A stretch of 64,000 nucleotides of DNA. Origin: Phycisphaeraceae bacterium. GTDB taxonomy: Bacteria; Planctomycetota; Phycisphaerae; Phycisphaerales; UBA1924. The notes beneath the pieces were generated by a model. The model made no database searches, was not told where the DNA came from, and saw nothing but the letters and a program-made list of their open reading frames with translations. Both the position numbers and the translations under genes were made by a program. Of this stretch, positions 34,223 through 42,260 are shown piece by piece; position 1 is the first letter of the stretch; every line of letters begins with the position of its first letter. The stretch is from the NCBI GenBank assembly GCA_023898685.1, contig CP060234.1, positions 1,798,001 to 1,862,000 on the forward strand. Direction: 5' to 3'.

Positions 34223-34843
34223 ATGTCCAGGAGCGCCGACGAGCAGGACTGGTCTGAGAAGACGGTGTTCTCCACCGGCGAAGCCGCGCAGATCTGCAAC
34301 GTTTCGCAGCAGACGATCATCCGGTGCTTCGACAGCGGGCGGCTGCAGGGTTTCCGTGTGCCCGGCTCGAAGTTCCGCCGCATCCCGCGCGAGGAACTGG
34401 TCCGCTTCATGCAGCGGAACAACATCCCGCTGGGCGTGATCGAGGGGGCGTCACGCCGGGTGCTCTGCATTCTCGAAGAGCCGAATCCGGTGGAGGCCGC
34501 GGTCCTGGCGCTTTCGGATCACGGCCGGATGGAGGTTCGTCTTGCGACGGATGCATACGACGCGGGAATCCAGACGATCGAGTTCCGCCCGCACGTGATC
34601 CTGCTGGATGAGCGGGTCGAAGGGGTTTCGCTCGCGGGTCTGTGCGAGCGGATGGGCCGGCTGAGCCCGCCCGATCGGCCCCGCGTGGTGAGTGTGGGGC
34701 ACGTCTCGGGCCGGGCCGAGCATGACGCGAAGCTGCGGGCCGGCGCCGACGGCGTGATCGGGCTGCCGCTGTCGGAGCAGGAGTTGGGCAAGGCGTTGGC
34801 GGGCTGGATCAGGCCGGCCGGGGGCGACCATGACGGAGCCTGA
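34223..34843 (+). CDS. HTH regulator with receiver-like C-terminal domain
   Basis: 206 residues. Residues 14-72 are a MerR/excisionase-type winged HTH (FSTGEAAQICNVSQQTIIRC, FDSGRLQGFRVPGSKFRRIP). Residues 80-200 resemble a response-regulator receiver: RRVLCILEEPNPVEAAVLAL, then FRPHVILLDERVEGVSLAGL with the phosphoacceptor-position Asp in LLDE, and KLRAGADGVIGLPLSEQELG. The usual acidic pair after strand 1 is EE and the usual Lys of the KP motif is Leu, so phosphorylation is doubtful. It overlaps the next gene by 14 nt, so the two are translationally coupled. Confidence 0.8.
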   Translation: MSRSADEQDWSEKTVFSTGEAAQICNVSQQTIIRCFDSGRLQGFRVPGSKFRRIPREELVRFMQRNNIPLGVIEGASRRVLCILEEPNPVEAAVLALSDHGRMEVRLATDAYDAGIQTIEFRPHVILLDERVEGVSLAGLCERMGRLSPPDRPRVVSVGHVSGRAEHDAKLRAGADGVIGLPLSEQELGKALAGWIRPAGGDHDGA

Positions 34844-35915
34844 GCCAAGGGGTGGCGCTGGCGGGAGCCGGGATCGCGTGGCGGCGTTGCTCGACGGCGT
34901 GGATGCGTTGCCCGCGCTGCCTCCGATCGCTCGCGAGTTGATGGCGATGGGGGATCTCGAGCAGGCGGACATCGGGGAGGTGGCCCGCCTGATCGAGCTC
35001 GATCCGGGGCTGTCGGCGAAGGTGCTCGCGATGTGCCGGGCGGCCCACACGGGGCTGGGGGGGCGCGTCGGCACGGTGAGGCACGCCGCCGTCATGCTCG
35101 GCGTCGACTGCATCCGACGGCTGGTGCTCTCCGCGCAGGTGTGCGAGGTGCTCCGGGAGCAGGCGGCGACGTTGGATGACAGCGGGCGGACGATGGGCCT
35201 GGGAGATGATGGGTTTGATCGCGACGGTTTCTGGGTGCACTCGGTCGCGGTGGCGTGCGCTTCGGAGCGACTCTCGCGGCGGCTGCCGGGGCTCGCGCCC
35301 CCGGAGCGGGCGTTCGTGGCGGGCTTGCTGCACGGGGTAGGTCGGCTCGCGCTCGAGCTGGTCGCGCCGCGGGCGATGTCGCGGCTGATGCTGCTTGCGT
35401 CGCGCGCCGGGATCAGCGGGGCCGAGGCCGAGCGTCGCGTGCTCGGGATCGACCTGCACGACGCGGGGCGGCGGCTCGGCGAGCGGTGGGGGCTTCCGGG
35501 TGATGTGATTGCGACGATGGCGTCGCACGACGATTCCGCCGGGGCGCCGGATGAGCACGCGGACCTTGTTGGGATCGTGGCCCTCGCAAAGTGGGCGGCT
35601 CGGAGATACCACTTGGGTTGGAGCGGCGATTGGCACGACCCGGGCGACGGGCTTGCGGCCTGTGCGCGCGTCGGCCTCTCCAGAGCCGCGGTGCGGGCGA
35701 TGATCCCGGAGATCGTCTCGGTGTGCGGGCGGCGGATGGGCGACCTGGGCTTCTGGGCCGCCGTGGAAGGTCCGCCCGAGGCGGCGATGGCGGTGCTGAT
35801 CGCCGAGCAGGCGAACCGGCGACTGGCGGCGGCACAAGGGAAGAAGGGACGGCCCGGAGTGACGGTGCGGCAGATGCCCGCAATGGGGGAGATTCCAGCG
35901 CCGTCGTCCCGGTAA
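34830..35915 (+). CDS. HDOD-domain signalling protein
   Basis: 361 residues; ATG 34830 overlaps the end of the HTH gene. Residues about 18-250 are an HDOD domain: DALPALPPIARELMAMGDLE, LIELDPGLSAKVLAMCRAAH, TVRHAAVMLGVDCIRRLVLS and FVAGLLHGVGRLALELVAP (the usual catalytic HD is HG here, as HDOD proteins lack phosphodiesterase activity). A second H-D segment (EHADLVGIVALAKWAARRYH) follows. HDOD proteins link signals to motility, stress or gene expression through protein contacts. Middle gene of a three-gene signalling cassette. Confidence 0.85.
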   Translation: MTEPEPRGGAGGSRDRVAALLDGVDALPALPPIARELMAMGDLEQADIGEVARLIELDPGLSAKVLAMCRAAHTGLGGRVGTVRHAAVMLGVDCIRRLVLSAQVCEVLREQAATLDDSGRTMGLGDDGFDRDGFWVHSVAVACASERLSRRLPGLAPPERAFVAGLLHGVGRLALELVAPRAMSRLMLLASRAGISGAEAERRVLGIDLHDAGRRLGERWGLPGDVIATMASHDDSAGAPDEHADLVGIVALAKWAARRYHLGWSGDWHDPGDGLAACARVGLSRAAVRAMIPEIVSVCGRRMGDLGFWAAVEGPPEAAMAVLIAEQANRRLAAAQGKKGRPGVTVRQMPAMGEIPAPSSR

Positions 35916-36169
35916 TCGGGCTTTCGCCCTCCTCGGGTCGCGCCGGCGGTGCGCTCGGGGCGGGACGGACCGGTGGGACGAGCCGCGTCGTCGGCCGCCT
36001 CGGAAGAAGGCTGAAACCGGGTCGATGAAGGGCCGATCTTGTTCATCACAAGTCTGGGATCGTCAGCGAGGCCGCTCGGACTCCCGGCGCCGACCTGACG
36101 AGTTCTTCCGCCGGCCGGGCGAGGACGGATTCTCGCGGGGCGGCGTCCAGTGTCACGGGGTCGAGAGCC

Positions 36170-37297
36170 ATGCCGAATGCACCACTGAATCGTCCACCGG
36201 CGCCGGGCCGCGAGGCCGGGGTTGGCGTGCACACCGTGCTTGTCGTCTCTGGGGACGAGCGCGTGACGACCACGCTCGACGATCTGCTCCGGCCGATCGG
36301 CGGGCGGATCGAGCGGGCGGGGACAGCCGAGGAGGCCCTTCGGCTGACCGAGGGGCTGTGGTACGACGTGGTGCTGGTCGACGAGCAACTGGGGTGCGGG
36401 GCCCTGCCGATGTGCGAGCGGATGCGGGCGCGGCGTGAGGGCCCGAGCGTCGTGCTCTACACCGAGCGGGCCTCGCTCGAACTCGCGACACGGGCGATGC
36501 GGAGCGGCGTGGATGACCTGCTCAGCCGCGAGGACTCGGCCGCCGAGTTCATCGATCGGATCCGCCTGGCCATCGCGACGTCGGCGACGCGCCGCAAGAG
36601 CCTGGAGCGCGAGGTACGGCTCAAGAGGCTGTGCAGCAAGCTCGACCGCGCCCATCGCGAGGTGACCGGGCAGGTCGGCGAGCTGTGCACCGATCTGGCC
36701 GGGGCGTACAAGGATCTGAGCGAGCAGATCGGCGATCTGTCGATCGCGGGCGAGCTGAACGGCCTGCTGCGTCAGGAGCTGGACATCGAGAGCCTGCTGC
36801 GCGTGTTCCTCGAGTATCTGCTGGCGCGGGTGGGTTCGACGAACGCTGGGGTGTTCCTGCCCAACTCGGTGGGCGAGTACACGCTGGGTGCCTACATCAA
36901 CTACGACCGGCCCAAGGAGTCGGCCGAGCCCATGCTCGAGTCGATGGCGGGCGTGATCGCTCCGGTGTTCGAGAACGAGGTTGATGTCGTGCGGCTGTCC
37001 AAGCCCTCGCACGTGCGAGAGCGGCTGGGCGAGCACGGGGCATGGCTGGAAGACCAGGCGGTGCTGGCGGTGGGCTGCCACGACCAGCCGGGCGATCCGC
37101 AGTCCGAGTGCCTCGCGGTGCTCTGCCTGTTCCGCGATCGGCGGATGCCCTTCTCGATGCAGACGGCGCGGACGGTGCAGATCGCGGCGGAGTTGTTCGG
37201 CCGGCAGATGGCGCGCGTGATCCAGGTGCACCACCGGCACATCCCGCAGGATCTGTGGGGCGAGGACGACATCGACGACATCGATCTGGCGGCGTGA
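36170..37297 (+). CDS. Receiver-like domain, coiled coil and GAF-like domain protein
   Basis: 375 residues. Residues 20-140 look like a receiver: HTVLVVSGDERVTTTLDDLL, LWYDVVLVDEQLGCGALPMC with an Asp at the phosphoacceptor place, and a degenerate end (VDDLLSREDSAAEF, no KP Lys). Residues about 140-205 are a charged helix, probably coiled coil (RKSLEREVRLKRLCSKLDRA...). Residues about 205-360 read as a GAF-like sensor (LDIESLLRVFLEYLLARVGS, NAGVFLPNSVGEYTLGAYIN, AVLCLFRDRRMPFSMQTART). No output domain is present. It is 254 nt downstream of the HDOD gene on the same strand; a shared pathway is inferred. Confidence 0.75.
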   Translation: MPNAPLNRPPAPGREAGVGVHTVLVVSGDERVTTTLDDLLRPIGGRIERAGTAEEALRLTEGLWYDVVLVDEQLGCGALPMCERMRARREGPSVVLYTERASLELATRAMRSGVDDLLSREDSAAEFIDRIRLAIATSATRRKSLEREVRLKRLCSKLDRAHREVTGQVGELCTDLAGAYKDLSEQIGDLSIAGELNGLLRQELDIESLLRVFLEYLLARVGSTNAGVFLPNSVGEYTLGAYINYDRPKESAEPMLESMAGVIAPVFENEVDVVRLSKPSHVRERLGEHGAWLEDQAVLAVGCHDQPGDPQSECLAVLCLFRDRRMPFSMQTARTVQIAAELFGRQMARVIQVHHRHIPQDLWGEDDIDDIDLAA

Positions 37298-37387
37298 GGC
37301 GCGCGGGGGTCGTGTTGCGATCCGGACGCGTTTCGTGCGCGCGGATCGAACGCGGAGTCGCGGAGACCGCGCAGGGAACGATTGTCT

Positions 37388-37465
37388 TGACGAGCCACGG
37401 GCGCGAGCCCGTGGAGCGGTCTGGTCAAGAACGAAGCTCCGCGGGCTGGCGCCCGCGGCTCGTCA
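37388..37465. repeat. Palindromic element TGACGAGCC...GGCTCGTCA
   Basis: Terminal 9-nt inverted repeats enclose two inner hairpins: CCACGGGC-GCGA-GCCCGTGG and CCGCGGGC-TGGC-GCCCGCGG. It sits 22 nt past the stop of the Gfo/Idh/MocA gene. A related palindrome lies on the other side of that gene (38645-38713). Confidence 0.8.
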
Positions 37466-37487
37466 GATTGACCGATCGCGTTGTACG

Positions 37488-38627
37488 CTAGACAGCTGTC
37501 CAGGCTCCCCCGCCGGCGGCGCACTCGAGCGCCTTCGCGATGAATCGGATGCCGCGGACGCCATCCTCGATGGTGGGGTGATCGATCGCGGGGCTCTTCT
37601 CGCCGAGGATCGCGAGACGGGCGCCGCGGTAGATGTTCGCGAACGCCTCGTAGAACGCCTCGGGGTGTCCAGTCGGGAGTCGCGTCGCGGCCTGGGCCTC
37701 GTCGCACAGCCCGCCGTCGCCCCGGTGGTAGACGCGGGTGGGGCCCTCGAGCGCGTTGTGGGTCAATGTGTTGGGGTCCTCCTGATGCCATTCGAGGCTG
37801 CCGGTCTCGCCGTAGATGCGGATGCGCAGGTCGTTGAGGTGGCCCACGCAGACCTGGCTCGCGACGAGCACGCCCTTGGCGCGGGCGCCGCCGCGATCCT
37901 TGAAGCGCAGCAGGACGCTCGCGTCGTCGTCGATCGGTCGACCCGGCACGAAGGTCGTCACGTCGGCGCAGATCGAGTCGAGCTCGAGACCCGTGATGTG
38001 GCGGGTGAGCTGCTCGGCGTGGGACCCGATGTCGCCCAGGGCCCCGGCGCCGGCGCGCTTGGGATCGGTGCGCCAGCCCGCCTGCTTCTGTCCCGTGTCC
38101 TCGAGCCTGGTCGCCAGCCAGCCCTGGTTGTACTCGACGAGCACCTTGCGGACAGGCCCGATCACGCCGTCGGCGACCATGCGGCGGGCCTGCTTGACGA
38201 GCGGGTAGCCCGAGTAGTTGTAGGTGACGGCGAAGACGCGCCCGGTTTCGCGCACGACGTCGGCGATTCGCTCCGCGTCGGCGAGCGTGGTGCACAGCGG
38301 CTTGTCGCAGACGACGTGGAAGCCCGCTTTCATCGCTGCGATCGCGGGCTCGGCGTGGACGTGGTTGGGCGTGACGATGACCACGCATTCCATGCGTTCG
38401 GCGGGGTCGCGCTTGGACTCGCCCTCGATCATCTCCTGCCAGGTTGCGTAGACGCGATCCTGGGGAAGGCCCGCGTCGGTGCCCGACGCCCTGGACTTTT
38501 CGGGGGTGGAGGAGAGGGCGCCGCAGACGAAGCTCCACCCGTCGTCGAGCCGCATGGCGGCGCGGTGGACGGCGCCGATGAACGAGTCCTTGCCGCCGCC
38601 GATCATGCCGTAGCGGATGCGTCGCAT
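37488..38627 (-). CDS. Gfo/Idh/MocA-family NAD(P)-dependent oxidoreductase
   Basis: 379 residues; ATG 38627 follows AAGGAG. The N-terminal Rossmann domain begins RRIRYGMIGGGKDSFIGAVH, and the family signature follows: MECVVIVTPNHVHAEPAIAA, then AGFHVVCDKPLCTTLADAER with the catalytic-type CDKP Lys. The C-terminal beta-sheet domain includes ALGDIGSHAEQLTRHITGLE (HxxD/H-like). Members oxidise sugars or inositols; the next gene upstream is a sugar isomerase-like gene, so a shared sugar pathway is plausible. Flanked by two related palindromes. Confidence 0.93.
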   Translation of the reverse strand: MRRIRYGMIGGGKDSFIGAVHRAAMRLDDGWSFVCGALSSTPEKSRASGTDAGLPQDRVYATWQEMIEGESKRDPAERMECVVIVTPNHVHAEPAIAAMKAGFHVVCDKPLCTTLADAERIADVVRETGRVFAVTYNYSGYPLVKQARRMVADGVIGPVRKVLVEYNQGWLATRLEDTGQKQAGWRTDPKRAGAGALGDIGSHAEQLTRHITGLELDSICADVTTFVPGRPIDDDASVLLRFKDRGGARAKGVLVASQVCVGHLNDLRIRIYGETGSLEWHQEDPNTLTHNALEGPTRVYHRGDGGLCDEAQAATRLPTGHPEAFYEAFANIYRGARLAILGEKSPAIDHPTIEDGVRGIRFIAKALECAAGGGAWTAV

Positions 38628-38644
38628 GCTGTGCTCCTTGCCTG

Positions 38645-38713
38645 ACGAGCCGCGACCGTGAGGGAGCGGTTTCCTTGTCGGTGCCGGACCGCTCCCTCAC
38701 GGTCGCGGCTCGT
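38645..38713. repeat. Palindromic element, 25-bp perfect arms (ACGAGCCGCGACCGTGAGGG)
   Basis: Arms 38645-38669 and 38689-38713 are exact reverse complements with a 19-nt loop. Both this element and 37388-37465 begin ACGAGCC and end GGCTCGT. It lies between the oxidoreductase start and the isomerase-like stop. Confidence 0.9.
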
Positions 38714-38735
38714 TCCGAATCCCCCGTCGTGCCGC

Positions 38736-39742
38736 CTACTGCTCCGCCTTGTCAAAGCTCGCGTCGAACGCCCGCTCATTCGCCGGGAAGTCGATCGAGC
38801 GTGTGAACTCGCACGATTCGCGGGCGCCGTGCTCCCGGTCCATGGCGCTGTCCTCCCATTCGACGCTCAGCGGGCCGTCGTAGCCCGCGCGGTTGAGCGA
38901 ACGCATGATCGCCTCGAAGTCGACGTCGCCCCGCCCCACCGAGCGGAAGTCCCAGCCCCGCCGGTGGTGGCCGAAGGGGAGGTGGCTCGAGAGGATCGAC
39001 GACTCGCCGTCGAGCGTCGTCGCGGCGTCCTTCATGTGGACGTGGAAGATGCGGTCGGCGAAGCGGTCGATGAACTTCGCTGGGTTGACGCCCTGCCAGA
39101 CGAGGTGGCTCGGGTCGAAATTGAAGCCGAACGCGTCGTGGTAGTTGACCGCGTCGAGGCGCGTTCGGCGGTGTGGATGTCGTAGGCGATCTCGGTGGGG
39201 TGGACCTCGAGGGCGAACTTCACGTCGAGTTCCTCGAAGAGATCGAGGATGGGCGTCCAGCGCATGGCGAAGTCGTCGAAGCCGGCGTCGATCTCGTCCT
39301 GGCTCGTGGGCGGGAAGAAGTAGAGCTTGTTCCAGACGCTCGAGCCGGTGAACCCGTTGACGACGTGCACGCCCAGCCGCGCCGCGGCCGGGCGGTCTGC
39401 TTCATCTCCTCGGCCGCGTTCGCGGACGCCCTCCGGGTCGCCGTCGCCCCAGACGTGGGCCGGGAGGATGGCCTTGTGGCGCTCGTCGATGGGGTCGCAG
39501 ACGGCCTGGCCCACGAGGTGGTTGCTGATGGCCCAGCAGCGCAGGCCGGCCTCGCCCAGGATGGCGTGGCGGGAGGAGCAGTAAGACGCGCCCTCGGGCC
39601 CCATCGCCTTGCGGACATCGAAGTGGTCGCCCCAGCACGCGAGCTCGAGGCCGTCGTAGCCGAACATCGCGGCCTTGTCGGCCATCTTGACGAGCGGGAG
39701 GTCGGCCCATTGGCCGGTGAAGAGGGTGACGGGGCGGGGCAT
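38736..39742 (-). pseudogene. Xylose-isomerase-like TIM-barrel protein, broken by three small indels
   Basis: The conceptual product is about 335 residues: MPRPVTLFTGQWADLPLVKM, GYDGLELACWGDHFDVRKAM, a middle part, then NFDPSHLVWQGVNPAKFIDR (in a different frame) and PLSVEWEDSAMDREHG near the end. This matches sugar phosphate isomerase/epimerase proteins of the AP-endonuclease-2 superfamily; metal ligands E, D, H and E are identifiable across the frames. Apparent deletions: 2 nt near 39415, 1 nt near 39390 (together restoring frame) and 1 nt near 39158, all in GC-rich runs. The encoded residues are otherwise intact, so either very recent decay or assembly error. ATG 39742 follows AAAGGA. Confidence 0.75.
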
Positions 39743-39873
39743 GGGGGTCCTTTCGTGAGGCGAACCTGTGAAATGTAGTGGAGATCGGGGCGGGTGTGGG
39801 GAAAGGCGGATCAGCGGATGGGCGGAACTCGGATCTGACGGCCGCGTGAGGAGGGCGCCGTTCTTGGCGCAGG

Positions 39874-39897
39874 AAAAACCCCCGCTTGCGCGAGGGT
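39874..39897 (-). terminator. Terminator after the EF-G-like gene
   Basis: On the minus strand ACCCTCGC-GCAA-GCGGGGGT (one mismatch) is followed by TTTTTCC. It lies about 50 nt past the stop, beyond the CCTGGTC repeats. Confidence 0.75.
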
Positions 39898-39908
39898 GTC
39901 GAATCCGG

Positions 39909-39950
39909 CCTGGTCCCTGGTCCCTGGTCCCTGGTCCCTGGTCCCTAGTC
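39909..39950. repeat. Six tandem heptamers CCTGGTC, the last one containing the EF-G-like stop codon
   Basis: Five exact CCTGGTC units (39909-39943) and one variant CCTAGTC (39944-39950). Read on the minus strand, the variant unit supplies the TAG stop (39945-39947) and the first base triplet before it. Related units occur at 6051-6121. Confidence 0.85.
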
Positions 39951-42023
39951 CTCGTCCTTGTGCCCCTCGAAGGAGGCGATGACCTCCTGCTGGATGTGGG
40001 GCGGGCAGGGCTCGTCGTGGCTGTAGTCCATGGTGTAGGTGCCCGAGCCGCCGGTCATGCTCTTGAGCTCGGTGGAGTAGTTCTGGAGCTCGCCCAGGGG
40101 CGCCTGAGCGATGACCGTGCAGCGGTCGCCCGGGAGCATTTTGGTGTCCTGGACGCGGCCGCGGCGGGTCGACATGTCGCCCGCGAGATCGCCCATGTAC
40201 TGGGAGGGCGCGGTGACCTCGACGGTGACGAACGGCTCGAGCAGCGCGCGGGCTGGGCCTTGTTGATCGCGTCGATGAAGGCCTTGCGGCCGGCCTTGAT
40301 GAACGCGACTTCTTTCGAGTCCACCGCGTGGTACTTGCCGTCGTAGACCTCGACGCGCACGCCCGTCATCGGGTAGCCCGCGACGGCCCCGGTCTTGAGG
40401 ACATCGCGGATGCCCTTCTCGATCGCCGGGATGTACTGCTTGGGGATCGACCCGCCGACCGTGCCGTTGACGAACTCGAACGCGGGTTCGTCGCTGTGTG
40501 CGTCGGCGATCTCCAGAGGCTCGACGCGGAGGTACACCTCACCGAACTCGCCCGAGCCGCCCGACTGCTTCTTGTGCCGGTGGTGCCCCTCGGCCTTGCC
40601 GCGGATGGTTTTCCTTGTAGGCGACCTTGGGCGGTGCGGTCTCGACCGCGATGCCCAGCTCGTCCTTGAGCCGCTCGAGAACGATCCGGAGGTGGGTCTC
40701 GCCCAGGCCCCGAGGACGGTCTGCTTGGTCGCCGCGATGCGGTCGAGGTGGAGGCAGGGGTCCTCCTCCGCCAGGCTTGTGGATGGCCGAGCCGAACTTG
40801 GTCTCGTCGGCGTGGTTCTTGAGCTCGATGGCGAGGCCGTACATGGAAGCTTAGGGAGGAGGCGGACGGAGGTGCACCGAGTCCATGTCGTGGTCCTGGT
40901 GCAGGGTGGCGTTGAAGTGGAGCTCGTCGATCTTGGTGAGGGCGCCGATGTCGCCCGGGCCGAGCTCATCGACCTCGGTGTGGTCCTTGCCCTGGCGCTT
41001 GATGATGTGGCCGATTCGGATGCCCTTCTTCTGATCGTCGATGACGAGCTCGTCCTTGGTGTGGATCGTGCCCTGGTGGACACGGAAGACGCCGAGCTTG
41101 CCGACGTGCTTGTCGGTGGTGACCTTGAACACGTGCGCGAGAACGGGCTTGGCCGGGTCGGGCTCGGCGTGCAGCTCGACCTCGATCCCGTCGGTCATGC
41201 GGAGGAACGGCCGCGGGTTGCCCTCGAGCGGGCTGGGCAGCAGGCCGGCGAAGACGTGCATCAACTCCTTGATGCCCGCGCCGGTCTTGGCTGAGGTGTA
41301 GCAGATGGGTATGAGGTGTCCATCGCGCAGGGCGGCCTCGAACGCATCGTGGACCCTCTGCTTGTCGAGGTTGGCGTCGTCGCCCTCCTCGAGATACTGG
41401 GTCATCAGGTCTTCCTGCATCTCGACGATCTGCTCGACGATGGCCTGGTGGGCCTCCGGCTCGCTGCTGAACAGCGCGGGCCCATCGACCTCTTCGTCGA
41501 ACACGGGGAGCACGCCCGAGCGATCGGCCTTGGGCAGGTTCACCGGGAGGCACTCGCCGCCGAACTCCTCGCGGATCTGGTTGGTCAGATCCTCGACCTC
41601 GGCGTTCTCCTCGTCGATCTTGTTGATGACGATCATGCAGGGAAAACTGCGGTCCTTCGCGACGGCCACCATCCGTCGGGTGACCGGCTCGATGCCCTTG
41701 TGGGCGTCGACGACGACGACGACGGTCTCGACGGCCGGGAAGGCGGCGATCGCGTGCCCGATGAAGTCGGGCGTGCCCGGGGCGTCGATGAGGTTGATCA
41801 TGTGCTTCTCGTGCTCGAAGTGCATGATCGTGGTGTAGAGCGAGTGGTGATGCTGCTTCTCGATGTCCCGCCAGTCGCTGACGGTGTTGCCCTCCTCCAC
41901 CGAGCCCATCCGCGTCGTCGCGCCGGCCTCGAACAGGAGCCGCTCGGTCAGGGTCGTCTTCCCGGCCCCGGAATGCCCGGTCAGGATGATGTTGCGGATG
42001 TCGGCGGGGTTGCGTACAGCCAT
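39945..42023 (-). pseudogene. EF-G-like translational GTPase, broken by a stop and four 1-nt indels
   Basis: Full conceptual product about 690 residues, EF-G size. ATG 42023 follows GGAGG. The G domain is intact: P-loop LTGHSGAGKTTLTERLL, switch-II-region DAPGTPDFIGHAIA, and NKID at the base-recognition place. Domain II follows in the same frame. From 40853 down the frame fails: TAA at 40851-40853, then extra base near 40775, missing base near 40713, extra base near 40611, missing base near 40250. The peptides in each frame are otherwise well conserved (LGETHLRIVLERLKDELGIA, KQSGGSGEFGEVYLRVEPL, ELKSMTGGSGTYTMDYSHDE). It resembles the EF-G paralogue class rather than the main EF-G, which is expected elsewhere near rpsL/rpsG. 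Pseudogene versus sequencing error is unresolved. Confidence 0.8.
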
Positions 42024-42260
42024 AGAGCGGCCTCCAATCGAGCGGACAGCATCGCGCCCGGCCCCTCCCTCCCAGGGCCGACCGAGCGGTGTAGGTTTTT
42101 CCGGCGGGCAGCCCCCGGTGGGCCCCGTCGAGCCGCGGGGGTTGATGTCGCCCGCGACCGGGCATTGTAAACACACAGCCGGGGCAATGGGGAGGGCGGG
42201 GTCGGTTTTTCCAGACCTGGGGGTCTGTTGTTCAGGTTGATCAGGCCTCTAAACTCGCCC

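Noticed and set aside
39032..39742. Treating the isomerase frame to 39032 as a complete 236-residue gene
   Set aside because: The last 35 residues are Ser/Thr/Arg text produced by a frameshift near 39158; the conserved C-terminal part continues in the next frame.
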